The notes beneath the pieces are model-generated. The model was not told the DNA's origin. It made no database searches and saw nothing but the letters and a program-made list of their open reading frames with translations. From contig MNCI01035621.1 of the NCBI GenBank assembly GCA_015680685.1, positions 842,363 through 906,362 of the forward strand: 64,000 nucleotides of DNA, written 5' to 3'. Within the stretch, counting starts at the first letter, position 1. The number at the start of each line of letters is the position of its first letter. Origin of the DNA: Gnetum montanum. Its lineage: Eukaryota; Streptophyta; Gnetopsida; Gnetales; Gnetaceae. The position numbers were made by a program, and so were the translations under genes. Below are positions 12,017 to 23,768 of the stretch, piece after piece.

Positions 12017-13821
12017 TAGTTTTACTCACAAGGCCAAAAGTAGAATAAAAACTAAGCTCAATAGCTTCAATTTATAGCCATCATTTTGTCTAGTCATTTT
12101 TAGATTTGTTCATTTAGCCATTGCAACTCTATTGAGGAAGCACAAAAGAAAATTTTCTATAGTTGTTACAAACTTATTACTGAGGAGTAGCTAAAGAAGA
12201 TGCTCTCATACTAGTTTGAGCTTCCATTACAACTTCTTTCATGAGCTTTAGGTGAGTGTTAAAGAAAAGTAGAGGAGGAAGAAATTAGTCTTTTCTTCTT
12301 AGCAAAAATGGCTCTTCCTATGAAGAAAATGCATTTCTGAAGTAATAGCTCTTGTAGCTCTAACTACTTCCCCTATAATAGTAATGGAATTTAGCTTGGG
12401 CTTTTATTAGGGATCCTTTTAATTTCACAAACATGGATTCTTCCTTTATAAAGAGAATTTATATAAAATTTGACTCTACTTTAACAAATAGCTTTCTCAT
12501 ATAAGCCCCTTTTTTATCTTCACAAATATGTTATAGCCTTTTCTAGTGTGGTTAGTTTAAGGTTCCTTTATTTTATAGGCTTTGATCATGAGCAAATGTG
12601 GTAGAGTAACTAAGGATCCTCCAAGCTCATTCTAATATGCACTTCCTTGCTAATACATCAGAGTGGTTTTAGGAAAGTAGAAAAATGCTTCTATTATTTG
12701 AGCTAATGTGGAAGAGCTAGACATTAGATGAGCTTTAAGAATCAAAATGAAACACGCTCATCTAGATGAAATTTTGTAAGTTGAAATTGCAATAGAGAGT
12801 GATGAGATAAATAAAAAGCTTTTTACACATAGCTCAAAAATTATTTTAACATGATCCACTAAAGCTTATTTGTAAAATGCTAATACAAAGACCTTTATGT
12901 GAGAAGCTAGAAATTGGAGGTTGGTGAGTTGGAAAGTATGTTTCAGTATATGTGTTTTTAATAGTTAACCCCTCAATACCATATATTTTAACATCGAAGA
13001 AGAAAAAGAAAAGATGATGAGGTAGAGTAGCCTTTTACATCAAGCTTACATGGAAGAGCTATATGAATGATCCTACAAGCTTTATTCTATTTGTTAGGCT
13101 AGATTAAAATCCAATATGTACACATGATTTTCTCTATGCTTTAGCTTGTTCCTAAGAAGATTTTAATACAAACACTAATATTACTTTAAAAACTGAATGT
13201 CATGTGATGTTGTCATGAAAAAGCTATGATTATTATCTTTAACAAGAGCTTTTTATGCTTACTCAACTAGGTTAATCTAGAGTAAAGAAAGTGATCTAGA
13301 TGGAAATGCACTAGTTTCTAAATGCCAACATGGAAGAGTAGAAAACAAAGCACTTGAGTTAGATTAGAAATAGCTTGTTAAGATGATGTGGTAGATGAAA
13401 ATCCATCATCTAGATGGGGAAAAGTCATCTAGATAAAAATAACTATGGATTTTGAAAGTTGACTCAAAAAACTTTATAACTTTAAACACTCGAGCTTTTT
13501 CTTCCTTTATTCTCTCTTGGATAAAAGCTTTATGATGACAAGCTAACCTAGAGAAGCTTATTTGAATCTAAAAAAGTGATCTATATAATAAAAACTTAGC
13601 TGCTAAATATTGATGAGGCACATATGCTTATATACAAAAGCTAAATGACATGATACAAATGATGATGCTTATCTAGAGCTAAAGAGCTTATCTAGATGAA
13701 AATATATCTTCATATAAAATTCTAACATTGCACTTCAAAGCTACAAATAATATAAGCTTGATTCCATGTAACATAAGAACATAACCAAGCTCAAAACACA
13801 TACCACTAAAAATATACAACA
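11570..13821 (-). repeat. C1 3' LTR (left copy)
   Basis: Matches 58179-60444 along its length, from TATTATTTTTGGATG to TATACAACA. On the minus strand it starts TGTTG, the usual Copia LTR start. The other terminus ends ...AATA rather than CA in both copies. It contains several copies of a CATCTAGATGAAAA-like word between 12760 and 13700, also present in the right LTR. A (GA)16 tract at 11981-12012 is expanded only here. Confidence 0.85.
11981..12012. repeat. (GA)16 microsatellite
   Basis: Uninterrupted GA dinucleotides inside the left C1 LTR. The matching place in the right LTR, near 58623, has only a short interrupted GAGAGAGA, so the expansion happened after insertion. Confidence 0.95.
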
Positions 13822-14038
13822 ATATCCTCATTTTTGAGATTAAGTGAGCTCCAAAAATAACTACAACTAGAACTATAGATCAAAGAAAAAGATAAGTCTA
13901 TAGAAAGAACTATAGAAAAACTTTGGCCAAGCTTAGAAATTAAACTCATAAGATAGGTATTTCAAGTTAAACGGGAACATACAAAACACAAAGTAGATAT
14001 AGCTCATACAAATCAGGCATAATAGAGACACATTCATC
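13822..14038 (-). other. C1 polypurine tract and 3' internal stub
   Basis: A piece of C1 internal DNA left of the inner insertion. On the minus strand it ends AAAAATGAGGATAT immediately before the LTR start TGTTG, a plausible PPT at about 13822-13835. The other 200 bp are non-coding, as expected between RNase H and PPT. Confidence 0.6.
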
Positions 14039-15579
14039 TATTGGAGTTGGAAATCTTGATTGTTGGAACAGAAACACAAAAATCCAAGTGCATGAATAGT
14101 TTTAATCTTGAATCCCAACGGTCTCCATAATGGGTATTTAAGGCATCCTAGATGGGCTTGATAATCACCCAAGCACTTACGAAAGTGTAAAATAAAAATG
14201 TAAATAGAAATAGAAATGAAGTTGAAAACAAAAATGGAAACAAAGTTGGAAACAAAAAAGAAAAACAAAGTGAAAGTTGAAGATCTGGAATGAAAACAAA
14301 TGCAAAAATAAAAATGTGAACTAAACCTTCCACAACATGAGTAATAACTTTATTTAAATAAAAATAAAGAATAAGGTTCACAAATTAGAAATTTTATGCT
14401 AAGAGCACTAGAAGTTGATTATAGGAGCTTGAAGTCCATTGGAGAAAGTCGAGTGTATTCTACAACAACTCCATGATATGGTTTCTTTCCAACATGAGTT
14501 TCTAGCAACATTCCATATTCTTTCACCAAGGTTTGCAATGTGGCCATGAAAATGGATTTTTACTTTTTTTGATGTAATGGAAATTATGTGGAAGTCCTTG
14601 TGCCTAGAATAGTACCAATTTTTGTTGCCAAAAAAAGGTGTTAAAAGGTTGCAATAGATTTAGTTGGTGGTGAAAATGCTAAAGTTGCTACTATGTGTGA
14701 AAGCTCAGAAGCAATGCAAAAGGTTGTAAAATATCCAAAGTTTTGGAACTGGAATATGGTGTTTATGTTTGGTATATATAGGATGGATGTGTCTATTTTT
14801 GAATTTGTACACCACTATCATGATTGCTAACAAATTGGTGTTAATTTGTAGGTGCAACAACTATAATATTTGAGTGTAATTACTATTTATAGTTAGTCCC
14901 ACTACAACCACAAAACCCATCCATTTCCTATTTATAGTAAATGGATTTTTGTGACTGCATTGGCATTATTCTCACTATGTTGGCTTTGGTGAACTACATT
15001 GAAGTTATTGGAAAATGCCAAAAGTGGTGGAAAATGGAAAAATTGGAAATGTTGAAAAAAGTTGGAAACTACTGGAAAGAGGTTGAAGAATACTAGAAAA
15101 TGCTGTCTACATTGGCTATAGAAGACTTTTGATGACTATGCTAGCCACTATTTAAGAAATGGAAATTCCAATAATTCCAATGTTGCACTTCTATTATGTC
15201 TTGGTGGTGACTACACTAGCCATTGTCATCTTTTCAAATGGAATAGAACTTCTTGTCTACTGTAGCACTATGTCTACTATAGAACTAGTTGGAGTTAATG
15301 ACTCTAGCATAGTTGGAGCTATACCTACAAAAAACCATGGAAATTCCAATTTTATCCATTTCAAAGGTGTCTTTGACCTTTCAAACTTGAAATATAGATA
15401 TTGGGTACCTTTTCTTGCTTGGGAAGCAAGGAAATAACAACTTTTGAAGCATTTTTTGGCTTGAGAAAAACTAAAGCATGGAGGATTATAGCTCATGGAC
15501 TACATATCTAACATTTAAAATGAATCCTTACCCCAAATTGGGAAATGAATGTTGCAACATGAATTTTGATGGTGTTTCA
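14039..15579 (-). repeat. G1 3' LTR (left, full-length copy)
   Basis: The right part is recognised by its minus-strand start TGAAACACCATCAAAATTC, which matches the G2 LTR start TGAAACACCATCAATTTTGG. The left end TATTGGAGTTGG aligns with TGTTGGAGTTGG at 52505. Positions 14039 to about 15060 align with 52505-53660; the remaining 500 bp, U3 on the minus strand, have no partner there. It holds words such as GACTATGCTAGCC that resemble the palindromes further right. Confidence 0.8.
14773..14780 (-). promoter_or_regulatory. Candidate TATA box in G1 3' LTR
   Basis: TATATATA with the same surroundings in the other LTR (53232-53239). It lies about 800 bp into the LTR on the minus strand, a plausible U3/R position. 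The word is self-complementary, so strand comes from the element orientation. Confidence 0.5.
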
Positions 15580-15600
15580 TTGGCTCCTCTTTGTTGATGT
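15580..15600 (-). other. G1 polypurine tract
   Basis: On the minus strand CAACAAAGAGGAGCCAA lies directly before the LTR start TGAAACACC. The G2 equivalent is GACAAAGAGGGACCAG before TGAAACACC. This pairing fixes the G1 LTR edge at 15579. Confidence 0.75.
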
Positions 15601-16524
15601 CTAAAGGATTGACCCAAGAGGCATCAACAAAGAGTACAAAATACCAATATAGTTCCACCACCAACATTTCACCTTCATGCTTAATTCAGTAGTATCAAAC
15701 TATGCCCAAGAGAACTCATGATGATGGGGTGAGGTTATGATGGGATAATAGGCAATGAGATGATATGGAAATGGTCATGAAGGTTGATAGTGCATTTCAA
15801 GCACTAACATCATGGCTATAGTGCAGCATAGGCATGTTGATCAATCCATTTGGACTTCATACTTTTTTCTTTGAAATGTGGTTTACTCAAAAAATGTGTT
15901 TGAGGAACCAACACCTCATTCCAAGGTTAGTTTGGTCATTAGGATCCTCCTTTTGCATGTTTGGAATCATTGATTTGCTCTTTGGGCTTCAGTGGCTATT
16001 TGAATTCTTGGAAATTTGCTTTCCTTATTTTTTATGGGGTGAAAGCTTCATTAGGTTTCTCTTTCCAATGCTAGTTTTGATTTGATTTTACCCATTGAGT
16101 GATATGTGTTACACTCGATGGATTTTATGGTTTTCCACTGAATGAGATGTATTACATTTAATGGACTTGAACATGGAGCATGACAAAGGGATGTTGTATA
16201 ACCATAGTGCATGAGTGTCAAGCATTAGTCAACATTGTCATCCAAGGTAAGGAATATTATAATTAGGCTACAAGGTTGGACTCAAGGGAATGGTAATGGA
16301 AATGATATGAAACAAGAACTCTTAGTATGATAGGACAAACTCGTTGAATGTTGCACATCGAGGTCATGTGGTGACTTGCTATCATAGTGAGTTGCACCTC
16401 CATGATGACTCTAGGCTTTTTCCTACAAGCAAAACTCCAAGAGGACAAGAAAAACCAAGCAAATAAAACATGGTGTTACAATAAAATACATAAGTCCACA
16501 TAGAATGATGAATGAAACTAGGCT
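15601..16524 (-). other. G1 3' non-coding region
   Basis: Over 900 bp between the repeat array and the PPT. Open frames here are short and resemble no family. The G2 equivalent is 44.7-46.2 kb. Confidence 0.5.
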
Positions 16525-16630
16525 ACCAAGGTCACGAATGTGGCTAGTTAAAGGATGTGGTAGGCCATGTTGCCAGTTTAAGGCCTTGGCAGGCCATGTT
16601 GCTAGTTTAATCCCTTGGAAAGCCATGGAA
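16525..16630 (-). repeat. GGCCTTAAACTAG-type border array, after integrase (G1)
   Basis: On the minus strand about three units related to GGCCTTAAACTGGC with CATGGCCTGCC between them. The same word family follows integrase in G2 (44290-44690) and marks other module borders in both elements. Confidence 0.7.
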
Positions 16631-16659
16631 AATAGACTCACTTTTTTGTTGTTTTTAGC

Positions 16660-17800
16660 TACATGTAATAAGGATTTAGGTAGGAATGATTAACCAAATT
16701 GGCCAACTCATTCCCATCTATGTCTGCTATCTAGTAGACCGTGTTGTCATAGGCCTTGGTAACCAAAAAAGATCCTTTTAAATTGGCTTAGAATTTGTCT
16801 ATGCTCATGGATAGCTTTGGGGGATCATGTCCCATTCCTTGATCTTGCACTTGACAAGTTTATGGTGGTGTTGTCATTTCTACCTTTCCTAGTAGCATTT
16901 GATATGAGTAAGCATTCATACACATTTCTCCTCCACCAAGTCTAGGGCCATGACATGCAACTCCTTATTCTATTCATCATTGATGAAGTCAGATAGGATG
17001 ACTTATAGAGATGGTACTTATAGTTAAAGATGTTAAACAATTTTAGAATCATAGATAAGGCTATATGAGGTTACACCTATTGTAGTATGGTATGTCATTC
17101 TCTAAGCCCAAAGTGCATGGACAAGCTACTCATGAAACTTGTGCTTGCTATTGTTCAACATTTTCTTAAGTGAGCAGATGATGGAATTGTTGTTTGCTTC
17201 AAATTGTCCATTGGCTTGAGGGTAGTAAGATGATAATAAAGAATTATTAATTCCTAGGTGATGATAGAAATTTTTTGTTTTCTAGCTACTATACTGTGGT
17301 TCATTTTTTGTGACTATGGTCATAGGTATGTCAAAATGGGCTACTATATTGTCCAAGATGAATCTACAAACTTGTTCAACTATATTATTTCTTAGGGGAA
17401 TAGCCTCAATCCCCTTCATAGAGTATTCAATTATGCTAATGATAAAGCTATGCCCTATGAAAGACTTAGGTGTTATAGGTCTAACGATATTCAAACCCCA
17501 TCATTGAAACGACCAAGTTATTTGAGTAGTGTGAAAATTAGTTGGTAGTACATGCATGAGTTTGCTATGCAACTAGAACATATCAAAAGTTTTGACCTTT
17601 TGTAGATAATCATTTATCCATATATGGCCAATAATAGCCTAGCCATCTAATCTTAGAAGCCATAGCTCTATGTTTTATATGTCCTCAACAAACACCCTCA
17701 TGAACCTACTCTAGAACTTGGCTTTGGTTTTACACATGCACACTAACAATATGCCATCATAGTACCATTGACATAATGTGTTATCATCTACTATTACATA
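16660..17800 (-). pseudogene. Integrase of G1
   Basis: Minus-strand pieces in order: the zinc-binding region (VHEGVC*GHIKHRAMASKIR, LGYYWPYM), a core segment (LNIVRPITPKSFIGHSFI, EAIPLRNN, FILDNIVAHFDIPMTI), the E-box region near 17200 (QLDGQFEANN) and a C-terminal segment (SFLVTKAYDN, IADIDGNELAN). Integrase inserts the cDNA into the host chromosome. The first catalytic Asp reads Asn (LNIV) and the second region reads TKNEPQYSS where TDNGPQF is expected, so two acidic residues are lost. Many stops. The close counterpart in G2 keeps all three. Confidence 0.8.
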
Positions 17801-17989
17801 TTGTTTTGATCATTTATGTACAACATCCTTTTGAGTAGAAGTTAGTCCTTGCAAAGATTCACCATGCATAAGGTAAAATTTGATATCGCCATACCACTCC
17901 CTTATAGGAGAAGTATGAACCATGGCCACAATGGTATCCTCAATGCTATGCATGATGGGAATAACATAGTCCATAGTCAATGTGGGTAA

Positions 17990-18560
17990 CTTGCTAAACA
18001 CATCTAGCATCACACTAAGGACTAGCATTGCAATTGCATTGGCTATAGTATTCTTAGTTTGGAATACATGTTGGAGATCAATGTCTATAAATCATTACAT
18101 TAATTACTTTCCTAGGTCACAGTAAGGTTGCAAATGTTTGTATTAACATGCATAAACCTTAATTACTTGGTTGACCATCAGTTTTGAATCACCCTTGATC
18201 ATTAAATGCTTGATTCCTAAATCATTAGCTACCATCCTCCCCCCTAATAAAACCTTCATACTCTACTATGTTGTTGATGCAAGAGAACTTGAAATGATAA
18301 GTGAAGGGTTAGATTTCACTAGTGGAAAGGTTATAATGGCAATGGAAATAGCTTCATGGGTAGTTGAAGCTCCATAAAAGTGCATGATCACCTCATAACC
18401 CTTAGGCACATGGCTAACAATGTTGTCATGTTCATCTAAAAACTTAGGATCTATGGTTCCATGGTCATCAATAGGTGAAACTATAAGTTGTATGACTATA
18501 GCTTGACCTTTTGTTAAGGATTGGAAAATGTAATAAAGGTCAAACTCCACTATTATAGCT
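17990..18560 (-). pseudogene. Second RNase H domain of G1 (Tat-type)
   Basis: After the RT-linked RNase H a further RNase H-like domain follows: VIMHFYGASTTHEA where FDGAS is usual, LMIKGDSKLMVNQVIKVYA, and QHVFQTKNTIANAIAML at the end. The middle GDS motif is good. The first and last Asp positions read Tyr and Asn, so catalysis is unlikely. Tat-lineage elements are known for such a dual RNase H. The spacer after it (SPIREWYGDIKFYLMHGESL) leads to integrase, as in G2. Confidence 0.7.
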
Positions 18561-18900
18561 TTCCATTAGGCTATACAGATACTCTCATAGATGTTGGTTG
18601 TTATGGCTCTAAGTACATTATCTTTGTCCATGATGTTGACTTGGATCCTAAAGAGGTAGTGCCTTCATTTCTTAAATGAGAATACTAGTGCTAGATAATA
18701 CTTCTCCACTTTAATATATAACATTTCATGGGCAACTAATGGATGGCTAAGGTAGTATACTAGCATCTCCACTCCATCATCTTGTTTCTAATAAAGTATA
18801 GAGGCAATAGATGCATTGGAGATGGAAAGGTGGATGTAAAATAGTTTACTCTCATGTGGAAGATAGAATATTGATAATTGCTTAAGGTTTTAAAAGGCTT
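18560..18900 (-). pseudogene. RT-linked RNase H of G1
   Basis: SNASIASILY, VEMLVYYLSHPLVAHEMLY and KVEKYYLALVFSFKK follow the RT connection domain in the order of plant Gypsy RNase H (D.A...VL, PV.Y.S..L..AE..Y, ..E...LA.V.A..K.R.Y). It would degrade the RNA strand during cDNA synthesis. Stops and a short shift interrupt it. Confidence 0.7.
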
Positions 18901-19990
18901 CCTAGCACTAAGCCATATAATCATAGTTAACTCCTTTCTTAAGCAAGTGTTGCATGGATTGTAACTTATTTGTAAGGGTAGCAATGAATCTACAAATAAA
19001 TTGCAATCTACCTTGCAATCCTAAAAGCTTCTTAATATTAGTAGGTGTTGCCAAGTTGGATATGGCCTTAACCTTATCAAGATCAACATGTACCCCTACT
19101 TTAGACACTACAAAGCCAAGCATCTTACCAATTTGACACCAAAAACATACTTCTTAGGATTGAGCCTAAGCTCATATTTGAGGCATCATTTAAGCATAAG
19201 AGCTACGTCATTAGCATGGTTATTGATCATTTTAGACTTAACGAGTATATCATCTACATAATCATTGAGCAAACCTAGCATATAATCACTAAAGATATAC
19301 AGCATGGCTCGTTGGAATGTTACTCCTATGTTCTTAAAACTAAAAGGTATCATGGTATAGCAAAAGGTACTATAAGGGGTCATGAAGATAGTACTGAGTT
19401 AGTGCTCTAAGTTGATCCTAATCTGGTTGTATCCTAAGAACCAATCCATGAAGGATAACAAGGCATGTCAAACCATAGTATTAATATGTTAATCAATACT
19501 AGGTAAAGGTAAGTCATCCATGATGGTTGCCTTCTTTAGGTATCAGAAATTAATACAAATACAGATACTCCCATTTTTCTTAGCGACTACCACTATGTTG
19601 GAAATCCATTTCCCATAATCAATAGCTCTAATGAAATCAACTTTATAGAGCTTTGTGATCTCATCACAAACTACTAGGGCCAAATTAGGTCTTATCTTAA
19701 GCCCTTTTTACTTGATTGGTCTGATGTTAGGATGAAGTATGATGTTGTGTTAGACTAAACATGGATATAGACCTAGCATATCATCATATGACTAGGGAAA
19801 GGCCTTAATATGGTCTTGTAGGACATGGGTAATGTCTTGAGCTTGTTGAGGTTCTAGTGAGGAACTTAGTTTCAAAGTTTTCTCCTAACCACTGTATGTC
19901 ATGATAGGAACCTCAACAAGAGAGTCTTTAGTATTATCTCTAGCCTCTAGATCAAGGATTTTAACTAGGATCTTAGCCCAGTCTAGAGGT
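18900..19990 (-). pseudogene. Reverse transcriptase of G1
   Basis: Readable RT blocks on the minus strand: LALVVCDEITKLYKVDFIRA, WISNIVVVAKKNGSICICIN, MDDLPLPSID, DWFLGYNQI, FMTPYSTFCYTMIPFSFKNI, then the catalytic loop NDYVDDILVKSKM with both Asp intact (about 19230-19270), LRLNPKKYVFGVK, and the thumb FICRFIATL and MQHLLKKGVNYDY. The Asp expected before the D.F.GY motif reads differently (DWFLGY keeps it). Stops, usually where Gln or Arg is expected, show it is dead. It is the better-preserved active site of the two Tat-like elements. Confidence 0.85.
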
Positions 19991-20170
19991 TTTTCCTATT
20001 GAGGCTATGTCATTGACAAGACTCTTAGGTTGAAGATCTAGACAATTAGGATTAATAAATCGTTCAACATCACCATGAGGCCTACTCAAGCTCAAAGGTA
20101 AACTAATTTGCTTCTAGGTGTTCATAATCCAATCTTGCATATCAACCATAAGCACATTAAGTGGCACCTA
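19991..20170 (-). pseudogene. Pol N-terminal linker of G1
   Basis: Before RT the minus strand reads LPLSLSRPHGDVERFINP and further broken segments. These match the start of G2 pol (DDLHLPLMFIGPHGRFMRLL). On the minus strand it is preceded by TTTTTACCTAG just above 20170, a possible 3' splice site (see the spacer finding). Confidence 0.5.
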
Positions 20171-20377
20171 GGTAAAAATGGATAAACAATGCTAAAATGA
20201 TATAAAATATTTTAGTAAACATGTAAAAATATGCTATTTAAATGATAAGAAAAATGAAAACAAGGTTAACCAAGGCTATCGAATGTAGTTGAAGGTAAAC
20301 AAGGTGGGCAAAAGATCAAAAAAGATCGAAATAAGATGAAATATGATAAATAAGGTCAAACATAAAGAATAAGGTTA

Positions 20378-20755
20378 TGCTTTTGCTACTTTAAGGCCTT
20401 GGTAGGACATGGTACCAGTTTGAAGCCTTAGCAAGCCATGGTTACATGGTGTCAAATGATGATCAAAGATGATGAAACCTTATCACCTAATACCAATGAA
20501 AGGCTAAATAGACGGCAACAAAGGCCATAGAGAAAATAAGGTAGATATGATAAAAGTAAAGTGATGTAGAGGCTAGATGAGGTCAACTAATGCCAATGAA
20601 GGTTAATAATGCATGACAAGGTCAAAAAAGTCAAAACACCATGAAAGAAGATCAAATCTTTCAAAATGGAGTACATATGATAAAAGTTTGCTAATACTAA
20701 TCAAATAGGGCTAGATTTTTCTAGTTTTAAGCCTTAGTGGGCCATGTTATGGGGT
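20378..20755. repeat. Border array units between RT and the spacer (G1)
   Basis: TTTAAGGCCTTGGTAGGACATGG, CAGTTTGAAGCCTTAGC and CTAGTTTTAAGCCTTAGTGG occur at 20390-20445 and 20729-20750. They are relatives of the GGCCTTAAACTAG unit found at the equivalent place in G2 (40500-40680). Between them is non-coding DNA. Confidence 0.6.
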
Positions 20756-20819
20756 TTATAGGAGCGTTTGGGTACATGATAGGGTCACTTCGAGGCTATT
20801 TTGAAGAAAAAATGACACT

Positions 20820-23720
20820 TTTGCTTGTGACTATGTTAGGTCCTACTGGTGACTATGCTGGCCTAGCATATTCATGAATTCTCTAATGTAGTCCACATTT
20901 AGAGGTAGTTTCCTAGGCTTAGTATGGCTACTTTAAAGCTCCAAATAGTTCAAATTGCTAGCATAGGGGGTGGATATTGAAGATTCACAAGTTTTGGCAC
21001 TATTTCAACCCTCAAAAAGGCTGAAAAGCATGTTTTAGGTGGTGACTAGGCTAGGCTAGCAACCCCAAATATAGTCACAAGGAATAGATGAGTTCATGAA
21101 ATTCCTAGGGCTGAAACAAAGTGGAATTGCAATTGGGTAACATGGGTACAAGGTTTTGGGCATTCTAGGATAGTTTTAGGCGATTTTGAGGGGTATACTA
21201 TTGATTGTTGTTGCCACATTTTTCCTTCCTACTATGAATACACTAGCCTAGTGTAGTCACCAACTTTGTTAAAGTATTCATGAATGGGAAATGAATTCTG
21301 GTGAGTTTCGAAGCTCAATCAACCATGGTAATGAGCTTCTAGGGATACTAGTGCTTTTGGCTAGGGTTTTAGTGTCAAAATTGCTAATTTTGGTGCTTTC
21401 TTGGGTTTTGAATGATCAAATACCTTATGAATATGCTGGGTATGTAGTGTCCAATGTAGTTAAAGGGGTTAGTATGGAAGCATGGTAAAATAAAATGAAT
21501 ATTGACTCATTTTCCAAGGATCCAAGGTTTGGGCATGCTCCAACAAGATTTTGTGTCTTTCGGAGAGTCAATTTGAATAATTTTTGAGCTTTTTTTTTTT
21601 GATAATTTTCAAGTAGACAAGCTAGGCCTTGGTAGGGACTGTGTTTTCCTAGCATAGGCTAAATTTCCCATCAACATAGCTAGGTTTCAAAAATTGAAAA
21701 AATTAGTTTTATTGCTAAAGTTGACACTGGGGGACCCCATGACTCCTAAAGTAAACTTTGAGTTGTTTTCACCAAGTTCTTACCGAATTTAGATGGACTA
21801 TAGTTGGTCTAGGTAGGGACTTTGTTGGTCTAGCATAGTCCCAATTTTCTTCAATGTAGTCCAAGCTTTGATGGTTAAAAATGATGGGAAAAGATGGATT
21901 TAATGGTCAAAAAAGCTCTGGTGAGGTTCTAGGGTTTGTAGGAAGTGGATTTGGTCATTTTACTATTAATTTTAAATAAATTGGAGTGTTCTATGTTGGG
22001 GATTAAGAGTGACTATGCTGGCCTAATGTAGTCACCATTTTCCTTAGTGTAGTTGAGGTTTTGGAAGTTAAAAATAGTGAAATTTGGATCAACTCCAAGG
22101 CCTGATGATCTCAATGTGTCTTGGCAAGGTCCTGTTATCAAAAAATGTGTATTATTGGTCAAATTTCACTTGGATAAAGACTCAAAATGTGGACTATGTT
22201 GGGCCTTGGTAGTAACTATGTTGGCCCAGGATAGTGCCAACTTTCCCCAACATAGTTGGTAGTTTGGCATGGACAATAAGTAGGTTCCAACAAGGTCTTA
22301 GGGCTTTCCAAAAGTGAATTTAGATTATTTGTGGAAATTTTTTGGTTATTCCTTCATGGACTATGATAGGTTTAGTGCATGACTACATTGGCCTAGTGTA
22401 GTCAGCTTATCTTTGTAGCTTAGTCAAGTTGGTAGTTGTCAAATTTGTGAAAAAATGTAGGTTTTGTGGTTAAATAGGCTCAGATAAGGTTTTAGTGTTT
22501 ATGAGAGGTCAATGTAAATGGTTTTTGGTGGATTTTAGCAATTCTTGGTGAGACTACATTGGGCCTAGGTAGGAACTACACTAGCCCAGTGTAGTCCCAA
22601 TTTTCCATTAGCATAGTTGGTGTTTAGGCACTTGAAAAACTGGAAGAAGTGGTAAGGTTTAATCTATTCTTCAATTCTATGGTTTTTTGAGGTTCTTGGG
22701 AGATGAGTTTGATTGGGAGGTGAGTTGTTCATGGCTTTATAGATGGACTACACTAGCCACCATCAATGCTTGAGCAAGCCTAGCATAGTCACTTTAGAAA
22801 AATGATGTTTGGTCTTAGAAAAATTAAATTTTTGTTTCTATGTTTATCTTGGAATGGTTCTAAGGTCTCTAGAGGTGGATTTTATTTTTTTCATGCCTAT
22901 TTCAAGGAGTGAAAGTGGACTATGCTGCACATTAATTAGGACTATGTGGAGTGTAGTCCTTGGATTTTCCCAAGATAGTCATGAAGAATGACAGATTTTT
23001 GGCACAACTGAATGAATTTGACCAAGTTTCCATGTTTCTAGGAGCTTTGGCCATGGTACAATGAGGTAATATGGTTATTTGGAGTCAATTGGATGATGGA
23101 TGGATTAGGAGAAGCCTATCCCACCATGGATTACCTTGGGCATCAATTGGGACTACGTTGGCCTAGCGTAGTCCTTAGGTTTCCCCAGTGTAGTAAAAAA
23201 TATTTGTTAAAACTTAATGAATTTGATCATGTTCTAAGGTCTTAGGGAGCTTATACTAGGGTTTAAGAAGATGGGATGGAAGTTTTGGTTATCTAAAGCT
23301 TTTCATGGATCCTAGCCTTAGCATACTCTAACTTGGAGGTTGGAAAAACTTAGTGTAGTCATGGCTTTTTGCATTATTTTCTAGAGTGCTTAGTGGAACC
23401 CATCCAAAATTTGTAAGTTTTTGCAAAAAGTATTCACACAACCTAGCATAGTCTCTAATTTCCAATTTTATCACTAAGTTAAGTGTATTTGTGCATGGAA
23501 ACTAGGGTTCCAAGGTGTGCACCTAGGTTTAAGTGGATTTTAGTTGAAAAAACTTGCAAAGCATCATTATTTTCACACTTTCTTACTATTGTGCCTAAGT
23601 TGGAGCTCTACTATAGCCATTACTACCTAGCTTTAGCATAGTCATAGATACTTGTGGTACTACAACTAGTGTAGTCACAATTTTTTGTGGTACTATAGCT
23701 AGCATAGTCACTCTAGAACA
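20820..23720. repeat. Field of 23-bp palindromes upstream of the antisense gene (G1)
   Basis: About 2.9 kb without sense coding, carrying at least six 23-bp imperfect palindromes and many half-sites. The arms are GACTATGCT and AGCATAGTC (or GACTACACT and AGTGTAGTC) around a GGC/GCC centre. Clear examples: 20851-20873, 21236-21258, 22011-22033, 22381-22403, 22572-22594 and 23151-23173. Single arms lie at about 21815, 22750, 22920, 23630 and 23690. Spacing is irregular, 180-600 bp. The two arms of one copy tend to change together, which points to selection on pairing or to conversion. The field ends just before the first Met of the antisense gene. Confidence 0.8.
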
Positions 23721-23768
23721 TCAAAAAACCAAAGATCTTCTATGTTTCTAGCACTTTTTTCCTACACC

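Noticed and set aside
14038-14381. Hydrophobic minus-strand frames that look like membrane proteins
   Set aside because: They lie inside an LTR. Phe/Ile/Leu richness comes from A-rich DNA on the other strand. Similar frames recur in the partner LTR (52635-52874).
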